Notes under the pieces: generated by a model
What the model saw: the letters and a program-made list of their open reading frames with translations, nothing else
What the model was told of the DNA's origin: nothing
Database searches by the model: none
Assembly (NCBI GenBank): GCA_945906105.1
Contig: CAMDQO010000023.1
Span: 1-45,502, forward strand
Origin: Novosphingobium sp. Chol11
GTDB lineage: Bacteria; Pseudomonadota; Alphaproteobacteria; Sphingomonadales; Sphingomonadaceae
DNA length: 45,502 bases
Direction of reading: 5' to 3'
In this document: positions 23,938-32,992 of the stretch, piece by piece
Position numbering within the stretch: position 1 is the stretch's first letter
How the letters are laid out: each line of letters opens with the position of its first letter
Translations under genes and position numbers: made by a program

Positions 23938-24286
23938 TGCGCTGATGCATTGTGCGGTGCAGGGTGAAGCCGCTACGCCGCCGACCACGCCAATTGACGG
24001 ACAGTGCTGGCTTGTCGGGACCAATCCTTCGGGGGCATGGGCCGGACAGTCCGGTAAGATCGCTTGCCGCCAGTCTGGCCAGTGGTTATTCATCACGCCG
24101 CGCGATGGTATGCGCATAACCAGCATGGCGAATGGTCAGGAAATGCGGTATTTCAACAATAGCTGGATCGCACCGATTTTCCCTGTGGAACCTTTCGGCG
24201 GTTCGGTGGTTGATACAGAAGCTCGCGCAACGATTGTTAACTTGTTGCAAAAGCTTCGTGATGTAGGGATTTTTTCAGGCGACTGA
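23885..24286 (+). pseudogene. DUF2793 protein, 5'-truncated
   Basis: From about 23885 the sequence encodes the body of a DUF2793 protein (AGQAQKEVFVNEALSLADAL, PIDGQCWLVGTNPSGAWAGQ, SGQWLFITPRDGMRI) down to the stop at 24284-24286. In sphingomonad genomes this gene usually lies at the far end of the GTA cluster, after the tail/host-specificity gene. Its own start and first few residues are missing. The upstream part in this frame is terL DNA read in the wrong frame. It is therefore the right-hand end of the deletion scar. Expression would need a GTG inside the terL remnant (for example 23843). Confidence 0.75.
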
Positions 24287-24479
24287 TCGGATTCTCAACA
24301 CGATTCGACACAGTTCGCTCATATCAAGGGCGCGATTCCGATTCATTTTGTTGACCTAGCGGTGGAAAATGCGGCATTCGCGCAACAGCTTGGGTCTCTG
24401 GCCGCTTGCACCTTGATTTCTAAGACGATAGACAGATTGCTACTCGATGGCATTCATTTGCAAAAAAGGGGAATTCGTA

Positions 24480-25616
24480 ATGCGGAAACTGGTCATAGGG
24501 ATGGCGTTGGCTTCATCTGCCCTCGCTACGCCGGCTCTGGCTCGTGACAACTCGTGGTATGTTGAAGTCGATGGCGGCGCGATGATCGTCGAAGATTTGA
24601 GCTTCAACATTGGCACGACAGCAGGCGCGGCTAAGCAGGATCACGAATACGGCTATGATTTTGGCGGTATTATTGGCTACGATTTCGGTATGTTCCGGCT
24701 CGAAGCCGAAGCAAGCTTTCGTGAAGCTGATCCGGAAAATCTGACCACTACAGTTCGCATTCCTGCGGCAGGTTCGGTTGCTTCTCTACAGAGCGGCATC
24801 GGCAGCTACAGCTATGTTGCTGGTGATAGCAGCGCGCTGAGCTTCATGCTCAACGGCTTGCTTGATTTCGGTCCCGATGATGGTCTTCAGGGCTTCATCG
24901 GCGGTGGTGCCGGTGTTGCCCGTGTCAGCGTCCAGAACTCGATCAACCGGAATGGCCCGGGCTTCATCAATGATTCGGACACCGGATTTGCGTGGCAGGC
25001 CCTCGCGGGTGTCCGCGCTCCGCTGAACGATCACTGGGATGCCGGCCTCAAGTATCGTTACTTCAACGTGAACAACGTTGATATGATCGATTCTGGCGGT
25101 CGCGCGATTAACACCAGGTGGCGTTCGCACAGCCTTCTTGGCACACTAACCTACAACTTCGGTGGTGTTGCAGTAGCTCCGCCTGAGCCTGCTCCACCAG
25201 CTCCGCCGCCGCCGGCACCGGCACCTCCGCCGCCGCCGCCGCCGCCAGCACCTCCTGAGGTTGCCTGCAACAAGGGTCCTTACATCGTGTTCTTCGACTG
25301 GGATAAGTCGGACATCACACCTGAAGCGGCTTCGATCCTCGACAACGCCATCACCGCATACGGAAGCTGCAACAGCGTTCCGATCATGCTTGCTGGTTAT
25401 GCCGATCGTTCGGGTTCGACTCAGTACAACGTTGGCCTCTCGGGTCGTCGTAACGAATCGGTTACGGGTTACCTCACCAGCCATGGCGTATCTTCTGGTG
25501 CGATCACCGGTCAGGCCTTCGGTGAAAGCAACCCGCGCGTACCGACTGCTGACGGTGTTCGCGAACTGCAGAACCGCAGCGTGGAGATCACTTACGGACC
25601 CGGCTCGGGAATGTAA
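24480..25616 (+). CDS. OmpA-family outer membrane protein
   Basis: This 378-residue protein has a signal peptide (residues 1 to about 21, ending TPALA). An eight-stranded beta-barrel-like domain follows (residues 22-225), rich in aromatic-ended strands such as GYDFGGIIGYDFGMF. A proline-rich linker of Pro/Ala repeats spans about residues 230-262. The C-terminal peptidoglycan-binding OmpA domain contains FFDWDKSDITPEA and GYADRSGSTQYNVGLSGRR, with the conserved Asp and Arg that grip diaminopimelate. It links the outer membrane to the cell wall. The ATG at 24480 has AAGGGG at 7 bases. A strong terminator follows. Many third positions are T or C, as in highly expressed genes. Confidence 0.95.
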   Translation: MRKLVIGMALASSALATPALARDNSWYVEVDGGAMIVEDLSFNIGTTAGAAKQDHEYGYDFGGIIGYDFGMFRLEAEASFREADPENLTTTVRIPAAGSVASLQSGIGSYSYVAGDSSALSFMLNGLLDFGPDDGLQGFIGGGAGVARVSVQNSINRNGPGFINDSDTGFAWQALAGVRAPLNDHWDAGLKYRYFNVNNVDMIDSGGRAINTRWRSHSLLGTLTYNFGGVAVAPPEPAPPAPPPPAPAPPPPPPPPAPPEVACNKGPYIVFFDWDKSDITPEAASILDNAITAYGSCNSVPIMLAGYADRSGSTQYNVGLSGRRNESVTGYLTSHGVSSGAITGQAFGESNPRVPTADGVRELQNRSVEITYGPGSGM

Positions 25617-25641
25617 GCTTCGCCATCTGGCAAATGAATTG

Positions 25642-25669
25642 GGGGCCGGAGCAATCCGGCCCCTTTTTC
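25642..25669 (+). terminator. Rho-independent terminator of the OmpA gene
   Basis: GGGGCCGGA (25642-25650) and TCCGGCCCC (25655-25663) form a perfect 9-bp stem with a GCAA tetraloop, followed directly by TTTTTCTTT. It starts 25 bases after the stop codon. This is a textbook intrinsic terminator. Confidence 0.93.
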
Positions 25670-25733
25670 TTTGCGCATGTGATACGAGAAAACTGTCACT
25701 GCGGTGTTGTGATCCCCGCGATCTCATCAAGCT

Positions 25734-26429
25734 CTAAGCGTCAGAATAACGTGTCGGATCAATCAACCCCGCTTGCTCAAATCCAGCTTTACGCAGGCGG
25801 CAACTGTCGCACGTGCCACAGGCCAAGCCATCGGACTGTGGATCGTAGCAAGACCAGCTCATCCCGGTATCAAGGTTGAGCCGCGCTGCCTCGCGCGCGA
25901 TATCCGCTTTGCCCTTATATTGCAGCGGTGCATGGATTGTGAATCCTTTGCCCTCCACACCAGCTTTCGTGGCGAGTGTCGCCAGTTGCTCAAAACCACT
26001 GATAAATTCGGGACGGCAATCGGGGTAGCCAGAGTAATCGAGTGCATTGACTCCGATGAAAATATCCCGAGATCCCAGCGCCTCGGCCCAAGCCAGAGTC
26101 AGCGACAGAAAAACAAGATTCCGCGCTGGCACATAGGTGACGGGGATTGAATCGCTGGCATCTCCTTTGGGAACGGCAATATCAGCGGTCAGAGCCGAGC
26201 CGCCGAACTGCCGCAAATCGAGCGGCAGGATGACATGGCGGGCAACACCCAATGTCTCGGCAATCTGCTTGGCCGACTCAATCTCGCGGCGATGGCGCTG
26301 ATTGTAATCAATGGTCAGCGCATTCAGTTGAAAGCCCGCCTCACGTGCCAGCCCGGCAGCAACCATCGAATCAAGCCCCCCCGAGAGCAATACGACAGCT
26401 TGGCGCGAGGCAAATTTCCCATTTTCCAT
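25734..26429 (-). CDS. queC: 7-cyano-7-deazaguanine synthase QueC
   Basis: This 231-residue enzyme converts 7-carboxy-7-deazaguanine to preQ0 with ATP and ammonia, a step of queuosine tRNA modification. The N-terminal PP-loop VLLSGGLDSMVA is followed by TIDYNQRHRREIESAKQIA. PARNLVFLSLTLAWAEALG matches the family. The C-terminal zinc site is the SCYDP..CGTCDSCRLRKAGF set of four cysteines. The length is standard. Other queuosine genes (queD, queE, folE) are not adjacent, so it is transcribed alone. It is convergent with the OmpA gene and shielded by that gene's terminator. I see no preQ1 riboswitch in its short leader. Confidence 0.96.
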   Translation of the reverse strand: MENGKFASRQAVVLLSGGLDSMVAAGLAREAGFQLNALTIDYNQRHRREIESAKQIAETLGVARHVILPLDLRQFGGSALTADIAVPKGDASDSIPVTYVPARNLVFLSLTLAWAEALGSRDIFIGVNALDYSGYPDCRPEFISGFEQLATLATKAGVEGKGFTIHAPLQYKGKADIAREAARLNLDTGMSWSCYDPQSDGLACGTCDSCRLRKAGFEQAGLIDPTRYSDA

Positions 26430-26471
26430 TATTCAGAGCTAGCCTGACAGGCTTCGAACGGCAATTCTGCT

Positions 26472-26573
26472 AGAGTGATTCCGACTTTGATTTCATCAAA
26501 ATTAGCACTCAAGATTCTTGTTTGCCGTGATTTTCGAGTCGCCAGATGATCCCATCTGGCTCGAAATCACTCT
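26472..26573. repeat. Composite palindromic intergenic element
   Basis: AGAGTGATT (26472-26480) is mirrored exactly by AATCACTCT (26565-26573). Inside are two more dyads: TTTGAT-TTC-ATCAAA, and GCCAGATG-ATCC-CATCTGGC extended by a CGAAAA-type outer stem with a 3-base bulge. Three nested palindromes across the gap between queC and the next gene resemble the mosaic RIME/BIME-like elements of alphaproteobacteria. It may also act as a processing or termination site. No second copy is in this window. Confidence 0.55.
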
Positions 26574-26988
26574 AAGCAGGACAATCGCCGGTCCGGCGTC
26601 CTTCGGCGGCGAAATCGAAGGGTAAACCACCTGCGATGCCCTGAGTCTCAATCTGCACAAGCTGATTGGTTTCACGGCGAATATGGGTGCGGCCATAGCC
26701 TTGACCACGGCAAGTATATTGCACTGTCACGGAATTTGGCGAGTCTTCAACGATCAACCGCTCGCACCCCATCGCGGGATGCCTCAGCTGGATCAGGCTA
26801 TCGCCTCTTTTCAGGCACAAGCGCTCCACGTGCTGCTTCTCACCGCGAGCGCGCAGCTCCCAGCGACCATCCACCAACTGATCAAGCATGACCAGTGAAG
26901 GCTTCTGACCTTGCGCAGGCGAATCAATGCCAGCAGTTACGCCGGTCATCACCAATGCCGATAGCGCGATCCAGCCAAGCTTCTTCAT
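26572..26988 (-). CDS. Small exported protein (DUF3617-like)
   Basis: This 138-residue protein has a signal peptide (MKKLGWIALSALVMTGVTAG) and a short periplasmic domain. The domain contains DGRWELRARGE near residue 44, four cysteines (two likely pairs, including the GDCPA end) and a central YTCRGQGYGRTHIRRET. The pattern of an initial G-x-W-E-L, a C-x-x-x-G and a final Cys fits the DUF3617 group, of unknown function. The ATG at 26988 follows GAGGAACTG. An upstream start at 27015 has no better site. It stands alone between hslO and queC, and its stop codon lies at the edge of the palindromic element. Confidence 0.7.
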   Translation of the reverse strand: MKKLGWIALSALVMTGVTAGIDSPAQGQKPSLVMLDQLVDGRWELRARGEKQHVERLCLKRGDSLIQLRHPAMGCERLIVEDSPNSVTVQYTCRGQGYGRTHIRRETNQLVQIETQGIAGGLPFDFAAEGRRTGDCPA

Positions 26989-27094
26989 CACAAACAGTTC
27001 CTCTGAGGTCGCCACAGGGGCAATCCCGATATGGCTTCATTATAGCAATTCGTTACGTTGCGACCAACAGAGTTTTTTTATCGATAAACCGAAA

Positions 27095-28003
27095 TTAAAT
27101 GACGATGCGAAATTGCTTTGAGCAGAAGGCACAGTCAATAGCGACCACACCGTCATCATCGCGCATCTCTTGGCGCTCTTCCTCAGGGAATCGTGATAGA
27201 ACCGAGCGGTAATAGGTTTCGTCGCAGCGACAGCCGCGCGAAAGAAGCGCGCCTTGTTCGACCCTGATTTCTCCCTCATCATGGAAAAGCCGCCAGATAA
27301 TCTGTTCAAGTGGTAAAATGCCATCGACCAGCTCATCATGCTTCACCGATCCACCCATGATAGACACATGCTCCCAGTCAGGATGGTCCATTCGCACGTG
27401 CAGTCTCTCACGACCTTCCTCGCCTTCGGCCAGATGCTGGATCAACAGGCCACCGGCGGTGCAATTGCCACCTTCGGTCCGCACCCCCACGCGAATAATC
27501 GTTGGCACCTGCTCTGATTGCGCGAAATAGGATTCGCAGGCTTGCGCCAGGGAATCGCCTTCGAGCGGAACAATTCCCTGATAGCGTTGGCCGGTTGTCC
27601 CGACATCAAACGTAATCGCGAGATAGCCTTTGCCGAACAGCGCGAAGAGCGAAGGGTTCGCCCCCAGTCCAGCCAGTCGTTCGGCATCGAACTTCACATA
27701 GCCGCGCATTTCCCCGCCGCGATAATCGCAGGCCAGCAAATCAACGATCCCGCCTTCGGTCTGTGCCTGGATGGTGAGCTGACTCCCTTCGTCCTTCAGC
27801 AGCGCCCCGAGCAGGACGGTAACCACCAGCGCTTCGCCAAGCAGATGGCGGATTGCCGGGGGATAATCATGCGCTGACAGGATAATGTTGAGTGCCGGTC
27901 CCAGTCGCACAGCCCGCCCCCGGGCATTGCGACTCGGAATGGTGAAGGACAGGATTCGATCAAAAAAAGTATCGTCCACTGTGCCTGCCCTTTCTGCGCT
28001 CAC
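27095..28003 (-). CDS. hslO: Redox-regulated chaperone Hsp33
   Basis: This 302-residue Hsp33 is an ATP-independent holdase that is switched on by oxidation in the cytoplasm. The C-terminal zinc switch shows CRC (GCRCDETYY) and, about 30 residues later, CAFC, the four cysteines that release zinc on oxidation. The N-terminal domain has the typical [19 protein letters not shown] and GYVKFDAER stretches. The GTG start at 28003 overlaps the argF stop (GTGA), so it is translated as the third gene of argD-argF-hslO. This arrangement recurs in sphingomonads. Confidence 0.95.
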   Translation of the reverse strand: MSAERAGTVDDTFFDRILSFTIPSRNARGRAVRLGPALNIILSAHDYPPAIRHLLGEALVVTVLLGALLKDEGSQLTIQAQTEGGIVDLLACDYRGGEMRGYVKFDAERLAGLGANPSLFALFGKGYLAITFDVGTTGQRYQGIVPLEGDSLAQACESYFAQSEQVPTIIRVGVRTEGGNCTAGGLLIQHLAEGEEGRERLHVRMDHPDWEHVSIMGGSVKHDELVDGILPLEQIIWRLFHDEGEIRVEQGALLSRGCRCDETYYRSVLSRFPEEERQEMRDDDGVVAIDCAFCSKQFRIVI

Positions 28004-28926
28004 AGCTGGCCAAAAGCCCAGAGCAGGACGCTTTTTTGAGCATGAATGCGGTTCTCGGCTTCATCCCAGACAACCGACTGCGCGCTGTCGATCACCATGT
28101 CACTCACTTCCTCACCGCGATGTGCGGGCAGGCAGTGGAGGAACAGGGCGTCTGGCTTGGCCTCGGCCATCAGTGCGCTATTGACCTGATAGGGTGCCAT
28201 CGCCGCAAGCTTGGCCTCGCCATGCGCCTGCCCCATCGAGATCCAGGTGTCGGTAACGACGACATCGGCCCCGCGTACCGCCTCTGCCGGATCGCGGATC
28301 ACGCGCACATTGGCGCCCGCTGCCAGAGCCGCAGCGACAAACCCCCCATCACAATCATAGCCTTCGGGCACGCCGATGCGCACGTTGAACTTCATCAACC
28401 CCGCCGCCTCGACAATCGAGTTGAGCACATTGTTGCCATCGCCCAGCCAGGCCAGTTCCAGCCCCGGCAGCGCCTTGCCGTGTTCGATCACGGTGAGCAG
28501 ATCGGCCATGATCTGGCAGGGGTGCGAAAGGTCGGTCAGGCCGTTGATTACAGGAACGCTGGCGTGTGCTGCAAGTTCCTCGATCTTGGCATGATCATCG
28601 GTGCGGATCATGATCGCATCGACCATGCGGCTGAGTACGCGCGCCGTATCGGCAATCGATTCCCCCCGGCCAAGCTGCATCGAGCCCGCCTCCATGATCA
28701 TCGCGCTGCCACCCAGCTGGCGCATTGCCATGTCAAAGCTGACCCGGGTGCGCGTTGAATTCTTCTCGAAAATTGTTGCCAGCACGCGCCCGGCCAGCGG
28801 TGCATCGGCATCCGGCTTGCCTTTAGGCCAGCCTGCGCGCGCGGCTTTGCGATCAATCGCATCATTGATCATAGCCGCCATGGCGTGGCCGCCGGCGTCC
28901 GACAGATTTAGAAAATGCCGGGTCAT
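28000..28926 (-). CDS. argF: Ornithine carbamoyltransferase
   Basis: This 308-residue enzyme transfers the carbamoyl group to ornithine, giving citrulline in arginine synthesis. The carbamoyl phosphate loop STRTRVSF lies near residue 58. [10 protein letters not shown] follows near residue 134 and the ornithine-binding [11 protein letters not shown] near residue 268. These motifs separate it from aspartate carbamoyltransferase. The ATG at 28926 overlaps the argD stop in TGATG and has GAGGAG upstream. A GTG one codon earlier is possible. It is the second gene of the arginine operon and precedes hslO. Confidence 0.97.
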   Translation of the reverse strand: MTRHFLNLSDAGGHAMAAMINDAIDRKAARAGWPKGKPDADAPLAGRVLATIFEKNSTRTRVSFDMAMRQLGGSAMIMEAGSMQLGRGESIADTARVLSRMVDAIMIRTDDHAKIEELAAHASVPVINGLTDLSHPCQIMADLLTVIEHGKALPGLELAWLGDGNNVLNSIVEAAGLMKFNVRIGVPEGYDCDGGFVAAALAAGANVRVIRDPAEAVRGADVVVTDTWISMGQAHGEAKLAAMAPYQVNSALMAEAKPDALFLHCLPAHRGEEVSDMVIDSAQSVVWDEAENRIHAQKSVLLWAFGQL

Positions 28927-30116
28927 CACGCTGGCTCCTCATGTTTGTAGCTCGCCGAAGCGGCTGAGAGCTTGTCCATGAATTCATCCAGATGAGCATC
29001 GTCGATCACCAACGGCGGTACCAGCCTGAGGGTGTTATCTCCGGCTGAGACAGTGAGCAGCTGGTGATTGTCACGCAGATGCGCGACGAAGCCGCGCGGC
29101 TCGACCTTCATCTTGACGCCCAGCATCAGCCCGCGCCCGCGCACTTCGGCGAAGAGATCGGGGTAATTACCGATGAACTGCTCAAGGCGGGCTTTCAGCC
29201 GTTCGCCGATCGTGTTGACGTGACCGAGAAATTCCTCATTCGCCACGGCATCGAGCACGGCTTCCCCCGCCGCCATGGCCAGCGGATTGCCGCCATAGGT
29301 TGATCCATGCGCGCCGATCCCCATGCCGCGCGCGGCCTTTTCGGTGGCGAGGCAGGCCCCCAGGGGGAAGCCGCCGCCGATACCCTTGGCCGAGGCGAGG
29401 ATGTCAGGCGCAATGCCGTAGTGCTCATGGGCAAAGAAGGTTCCGGTGCGGGCATAGCCGCACTGGACTTCATCGAGTACCAGCATCAGATCATGCTCAT
29501 CAGCAAGATCCCGCAACCCCTGCATGAACTCCTGTGAGGCTTGGCGGATACCGCCTTCGCCCTGGATCGGCTCGACCAGAAAACCCGCAGTATTGCGGCC
29601 GATGGCTGCCTTTACACCCTCCAGATCATCGAAATCGACATATTTGAAGCCGGCCAGCAAGGGCAGGAAACCCTTGTGCATTTTCTCCTGATTGGAAGCG
29701 CTGATCGTCGCCATAGTGCGGCCGTGGAAGGCGTTCTTGAAGGTGATCAGCTCATACTTGTGATCATTGCCGATATGCTGGTGATAGGCGCGCGCGGTCT
29801 TGATCGCGCACTCCACCGCTTCCGCACCGGAATTGGTGAAGAACACCGTATCGGCAAAAGTCAGATCGACCAGCCGCTGCGCCATATGTTCGCCTTGCGG
29901 GCTGCCATAAAGGTTCGAAACGTGCATCAGTGTTTCTGCCTGGCGCTGGATTGCCCCGATCAAGCCCTTGTGTGAGTGGCCAAGAATATTGACCGCGATC
30001 CCAGCCGCGAAATCAAGATAACGGCGGCCATCCTCACCGATCAGATGGCAGTGGTCGCCTTTGACGGGCCGGAAAGCGCACCGGGGATAGACGGGCATCA
30101 GCGGAGTGATCGACAT
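28926..30116 (-). CDS. argD: Acetylornithine aminotransferase
   Basis: This 396-residue class III PLP aminotransferase converts N-acetylglutamate semialdehyde to N-acetylornithine. In many bacteria it also serves as succinyldiaminopimelate aminotransferase. Motifs include [14 protein letters not shown] (PLP phosphate), the [12 protein letters not shown]sp region, and the Schiff-base lysine in [27 protein letters not shown] [15 protein letters not shown] completes the site. The ATG at 30116 has AAAGGATCG upstream. A reading to 30146 would add 10 poor residues. It is the first gene of argD-argF-hslO. Confidence 0.96.
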   Translation of the reverse strand: MSITPLMPVYPRCAFRPVKGDHCHLIGEDGRRYLDFAAGIAVNILGHSHKGLIGAIQRQAETLMHVSNLYGSPQGEHMAQRLVDLTFADTVFFTNSGAEAVECAIKTARAYHQHIGNDHKYELITFKNAFHGRTMATISASNQEKMHKGFLPLLAGFKYVDFDDLEGVKAAIGRNTAGFLVEPIQGEGGIRQASQEFMQGLRDLADEHDLMLVLDEVQCGYARTGTFFAHEHYGIAPDILASAKGIGGGFPLGACLATEKAARGMGIGAHGSTYGGNPLAMAAGEAVLDAVANEEFLGHVNTIGERLKARLEQFIGNYPDLFAEVRGRGLMLGVKMKVEPRGFVAHLRDNHQLLTVSAGDNTLRLVPPLVIDDAHLDEFMDKLSAASASYKHEEPA

Positions 30117-30165
30117 CGCAACGATCCTTTGTATTCTCAAAAACAAAAACAGGAAACGGAAACGA

Positions 30166-30212
30166 CAAATGGCGGCCCCCTTTGCTCAAAAGAGCTGGGG
30201 GGCCGCCATTTG
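30166..30212 (-). terminator. Long GC-rich hairpin between the cold-shock gene and argD
   Basis: CAAATGGCGGCCCCC (30166-30180) and GGGGGCCGCCATTTG (30198-30212) form a perfect 15-bp stem. The 17-base loop holds a further GCTC/GAGC mini-stem. On the minus strand it is followed by TCGTTTCCGTTTCC, a weak T-tract. It lies 58 bases past the end of the cold-shock-domain gene and 49 bases before the argD ATG. It probably terminates the former and may shape the argD leader. Confidence 0.75.
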
Positions 30213-30270
30213 CGAGCATTTATGCCATTCGCTGGTCTGTGGTCAAAGACCAGAGATCAGACGCTCGGGA

Positions 30271-31038
30271 TCAACCCTGATGCTGCTGCAGGTTGACCGC
30301 CGAGTACTTGCCTCGTCGATCAACTTCGATGTCAAATTCAAGCCGATCGCCCTCATTGAGTTCGCGCATACCTGCACGCTCAACAGCGCTGATGTGAACG
30401 AAAGCATCGGGCTGTCCATCATCGCGCGTGATGAAGCCAAAGCCCTTCATCGCGTTGAAGAACTTGACCGTGCCGGTCGCCTTTTCGCCAGTCAGCTCAC
30501 GCTGCGGCGCTTCTGCTTTCTTTTCAACCGCGATCACGTCACCCACAACCGAGATGTCGCTGGCGGAAATCTTGCTGCCGCGATCAACCAGAGTGAATTC
30601 CAGCCCCTGACCTTCGGCGAGGCCTTCAAGACCGGCCCGTTCGACAGCGCTGATGTGAACGAAAACGTCTTCGCCGCCACCCTCTTGCTGGATGAAGCCG
30701 AAGCCCTTGTGTGCGTTGAAAAACTTTACGACGCCCTTGCCCTGGCCAACGACCTGGGCTGGCATTCCGCCGCGATCACCGCCGCCGCCACGAGGGGCAC
30801 CGCCGAAGCCGCCACCGCCAGCGCGATCACCGCCGCCAAAGCCGCCACGCGGGGCACCGCCGCCGCCGCCGCCGAAGCGATCACCGCCGCCGCCGCCAAA
30901 ACGGTCACCGCCGCCTCCACCGAAGCGATCACCACCGCCGCCGCCGCTACCGCCGGCAAAGGGGTCAAAACCGCCTTCAGAACCGAAACCATCCCGCTTG
31001 TCGCGCCCACGTCCGCGACGACCTCTATCGAAACCCAT
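30271..31038 (-). CDS. Double cold-shock-domain protein with glycine-rich N-terminus
   Basis: This 255-residue protein has two cold-shock domains. The first (about residues 98-165) has RNP-like [16 protein letters not shown] and [14 protein letters not shown]. The second (about 185-253) has [16 protein letters not shown] and [14 protein letters not shown]. Double-CSD proteins are typical of alphaproteobacteria and bind single-stranded RNA or DNA. The N-terminal ~90 residues are RG/GG-rich and include three exact GGGGGDRF units (residues 32-55), which is unusual and suggests a disordered RNA-binding or condensate-forming tail. The ATG at 31038 is the first codon of the Arg-rich head. It is probably transcribed alone, with a strong hairpin downstream. 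Confidence 0.92.
   Translation of the reverse strand: MGFDRGRRGRGRDKRDGFGSEGGFDPFAGGSGGGGGDRFGGGGGDRFGGGGGDRFGGGGGGAPRGGFGGGDRAGGGGFGGAPRGGGGDRGGMPAQVVGQGKGVVKFFNAHKGFGFIQQEGGGEDVFVHISAVERAGLEGLAEGQGLEFTLVDRGSKISASDISVVGDVIAVEKKAEAPQRELTGEKATGTVKFFNAMKGFGFITRDDGQPDAFVHISAVERAGMRELNEGDRLEFDIEVDRRGKYSAVNLQQHQG
30874..30945 (-). repeat. Tandem [14 protein letters not shown] repeats
   Basis: Three consecutive 24-base units encode GGGGGDRF inside the glycine-rich head of the double cold-shock protein. A further partial unit ([11 protein letters not shown]) follows. The copies differ mainly at third positions. Such coding repeats can change number by slippage, so length may vary between strains. 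Confidence 0.75.
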
Positions 31039-31332
31039 AAACCTAGTATTACCTTCGCTTCGCCCAGCTATCTCTGCCCAGACGGTGCGGACGAAGCCCG
31101 CCGGGCGACAGTATCAAGCAGGCGCGGAAACGCTCAGGCTCTCCTCTGCAGGCCGGGACATAGATCAAAAACAGCCCAAATGCGAATAGATTCCATCAGC
31201 GTTCAGACTCACGCGGTCAATGCGTGACATTTCTGCACATAGGCCAGTTATTTCTGCTGACAGGCCTGTGAACAGTGCGAAGGCAGCACAGCCGCACTTG
31301 CCAGTTTCGGGCGCACTTGGCAGAGAGTGCAG
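31039..31332. other. Divergent intergenic region between the cold-shock and terC genes
   Basis: This 294-base stretch separates two divergently transcribed genes and must hold both promoters and the long cold-shock leader. I find no clear sigma70 hexamers and no RNA gene. I looked for a yybP-ykoY manganese riboswitch before terC and found no matching motif. Confidence 0.5.
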
Positions 31333-32124
31333 ATGGAACTCATTGCGCTTTTTTCCGATCCGGCAACATGGATCGCCCTGCTCACGCTGATCACGCTCGA
31401 ACTCGTGCTCGGCATCGATAACCTCGTCTTTATCGCCATCTTGTCCAACAAGTTGCCGCCCGAAATGCAGCAACGCGCGCGGCGCATCGGGTTGGCGCTG
31501 GCGCTGGGTATGCGGATCGCTCTGCTGATGCTGATCGGCTGGATTGTCACCTTGCAGACGCCACTGTTTGACCTTGGCCTGACGGGCGATCCCGGCCTGC
31601 ATGGCGAGCCCAGCTTCGAGACGGCCTTTTCGGGGCGTGATCTGATCCTCATCGCCGGTGGGCTGTTCCTGCTGTGGAAGGCAACCACCGAAATCCACCA
31701 CAACATGGATCCCGAAGGGGTAAGCGGCGTTCTGCTCGATCATGACAAGGGCAACGTTGCCATCAGCTTTGCTTCGGCCATCGCGCAGATTATCGCGCTC
31801 GATCTGGTCTTCTCGATTGATTCGATCCTGACCGCTGTGGGCATGACCGATGATGTGCCGGTGATGATCGTCGCCGTGGTGGTTACGGTTTGCATCATGC
31901 TGATTGCTGCCGATCCGCTGGCGAAATTCATCGAGAAGAACCCGACGCTGGTGATGCTGGCGCTGGCCTTTCTGGTGATGATCGGCGCGGTGCTGATCGC
32001 GGACGGCTTTGGCGTGCATATCCCCAAGGCCTATATCTATGCCGCGATGGGTTTTTCAGGCCTGGTCGAAACACTCAACATCATCGCGCGTGGCCGCCGC
32101 CAGCGCGCAGCCGGAAAGAAGTGA
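31333..32124 (+). CDS. TerC family integral membrane protein
   Basis: This 263-residue protein is of the TerC type with seven or more hydrophobic helices. The family marks are [21 protein letters not shown] (first repeat, with acidic residues inside the membrane) and [22 protein letters not shown] (second repeat). Members affect tellurite resistance or manganese export during secretion. The precise substrate is unknown here. The ATG at 31333 is preceded by GAGAG. A GTG two codons earlier is possible. A DUF442 gene follows after 5 bases, then two more membrane-linked genes, forming a likely four-gene operon. Confidence 0.9.
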   Translation: MELIALFSDPATWIALLTLITLELVLGIDNLVFIAILSNKLPPEMQQRARRIGLALALGMRIALLMLIGWIVTLQTPLFDLGLTGDPGLHGEPSFETAFSGRDLILIAGGLFLLWKATTEIHHNMDPEGVSGVLLDHDKGNVAISFASAIAQIIALDLVFSIDSILTAVGMTDDVPVMIVAVVVTVCIMLIAADPLAKFIEKNPTLVMLALAFLVMIGAVLIADGFGVHIPKAYIYAAMGFSGLVETLNIIARGRRQRAAGKK

Positions 32125-32129
32125 GCGCC

Positions 32130-32564
32130 ATGTTCCGCCAGCTAACCGACACCGTCTTCGCCAGCCCGCAGATCAGCCTTGATGATGTGGCCGAAGCGGC
32201 GCGCAGCGGCTTTGCGCTGATCATCAACAACCGGCCCGAGAATGAAGAGTCCGGCCAGATCCCCGGCGCTGCGATTGAGGCAGCGGCAAAGGCGGCGGGG
32301 CTGGGCTATGTTGCGATCCCGGTGACTCACGCGGGTTTCAGCGAGCCGCAGGTTGCGGGCATGGCTGAGGCGCTTGCGGGCAGCGCGGGCGGCAAGGTGC
32401 TCGCCTATTGCCGTTCGGGAACGCGCTCGACCTTGCTCTGGGCGCTGGCCGAGGCGAGCCGGGGGGAAAGCCCCGATGGCTTGCAGGAAGCCGCTGCTGG
32501 TGCGGGCTATGATCTTTCCTCGATCCGTTCGCTGCTCGATATGCTGGCGGCGCGCCAGACATAA
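32130..32564 (+). CDS. DUF442 / TIGR01244-type phosphatase-like protein
   Basis: This 144-residue protein matches the TIGR01244 family, related to the phosphatase-like part of Blh-type fusion proteins. The PTP-like loop is CRSGTRSTLLWAL (Cys at about residue 93, then Arg five residues on). IINNRPENEESGQIPGAAIEAAAKAAGL precedes it (written as family landmark with NNRP and EE). The reaction in vivo is unclear. Proposed roles are in sulfide or sulfur metabolism or phosphoester hydrolysis. It lies 5 bases after terC, and its stop TAA overlaps the next ATG (TAATG), so it is translationally coupled. Confidence 0.83.
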   Translation: MFRQLTDTVFASPQISLDDVAEAARSGFALIINNRPENEESGQIPGAAIEAAAKAAGLGYVAIPVTHAGFSEPQVAGMAEALAGSAGGKVLAYCRSGTRSTLLWALAEASRGESPDGLQEAAAGAGYDLSSIRSLLDMLAARQT

Positions 32565-32992
32565 TGGCTGTAGCGGTCCAGCTTGCGGGGTCGCTCGTTG
32601 CCATCCTGCTGCTCGCCGAACTGGCGCGCTGGCTGGACCTTGGCGGTGATCTGCGTTTGCGCGATGAGGCCGAGGCGCGCGAACTGGCCCGCGCGGCGGA
32701 TTGCTCCTTCGATCCGGTTGAAATCGCACTCGACCGTGCCGGTATCGGTGCCCTGCTGCGCGATGCCGGTGGGCGGGTGATGCTGCTGCGCCGCCATGGC
32801 GTCCATTTCCCCGCACGGATGCTGACCAGCCATCAAGGCACGCGGCTGGACCGCAATTTCCTCACCATAGCGACGAATGAGCGGACATTCGGCTCGGTAA
32901 CGCTTGATCTTGGGCCGGACGCGGCAGTCTGGGCTGGCTCTCTGCGGCGGCTGGGAGTTGGCCAAGGCAGGGAGGCGACTGATGGGCTTTGA
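32564..32992 (+). CDS. Small membrane-anchored protein of unknown function
   Basis: This 142-residue protein has one N-terminal hydrophobic helix (residues 4-20, VAVQLAGSLVAILLLAE) and a cytoplasmic or periplasmic part with no motif that I recognise. The C-terminal half has a beta-rich run (GRVMLLRRHGVHFPARML, then RTFGSVTLDLG). The ATG at 32564 shares bases with the previous stop (TAATG). Its end overlaps the sterol-desaturase gene by 11 bases. Such double coupling argues that it is a real gene and works with its neighbours. Confidence 0.7.
   Translation: MAVAVQLAGSLVAILLLAELARWLDLGGDLRLRDEAEARELARAADCSFDPVEIALDRAGIGALLRDAGGRVMLLRRHGVHFPARMLTSHQGTRLDRNFLTIATNERTFGSVTLDLGPDAAVWAGSLRRLGVGQGREATDGL

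Noticed and set aside
26430..26571. Possible preQ1 riboswitch before queC
   Set aside because: The gap contains only palindromic arms, and no A-rich tail pseudoknot pattern was found.
30106..31227. 373-codon plus-strand open frame rich in Ala/Thr
   Set aside because: It is antisense to the cold-shock gene. The Ala/Thr runs are the complement of its Gly-rich repeat.
31039..31332. Possible yybP-ykoY manganese riboswitch before terC
   Set aside because: The conserved loop sequences of that riboswitch are not present.
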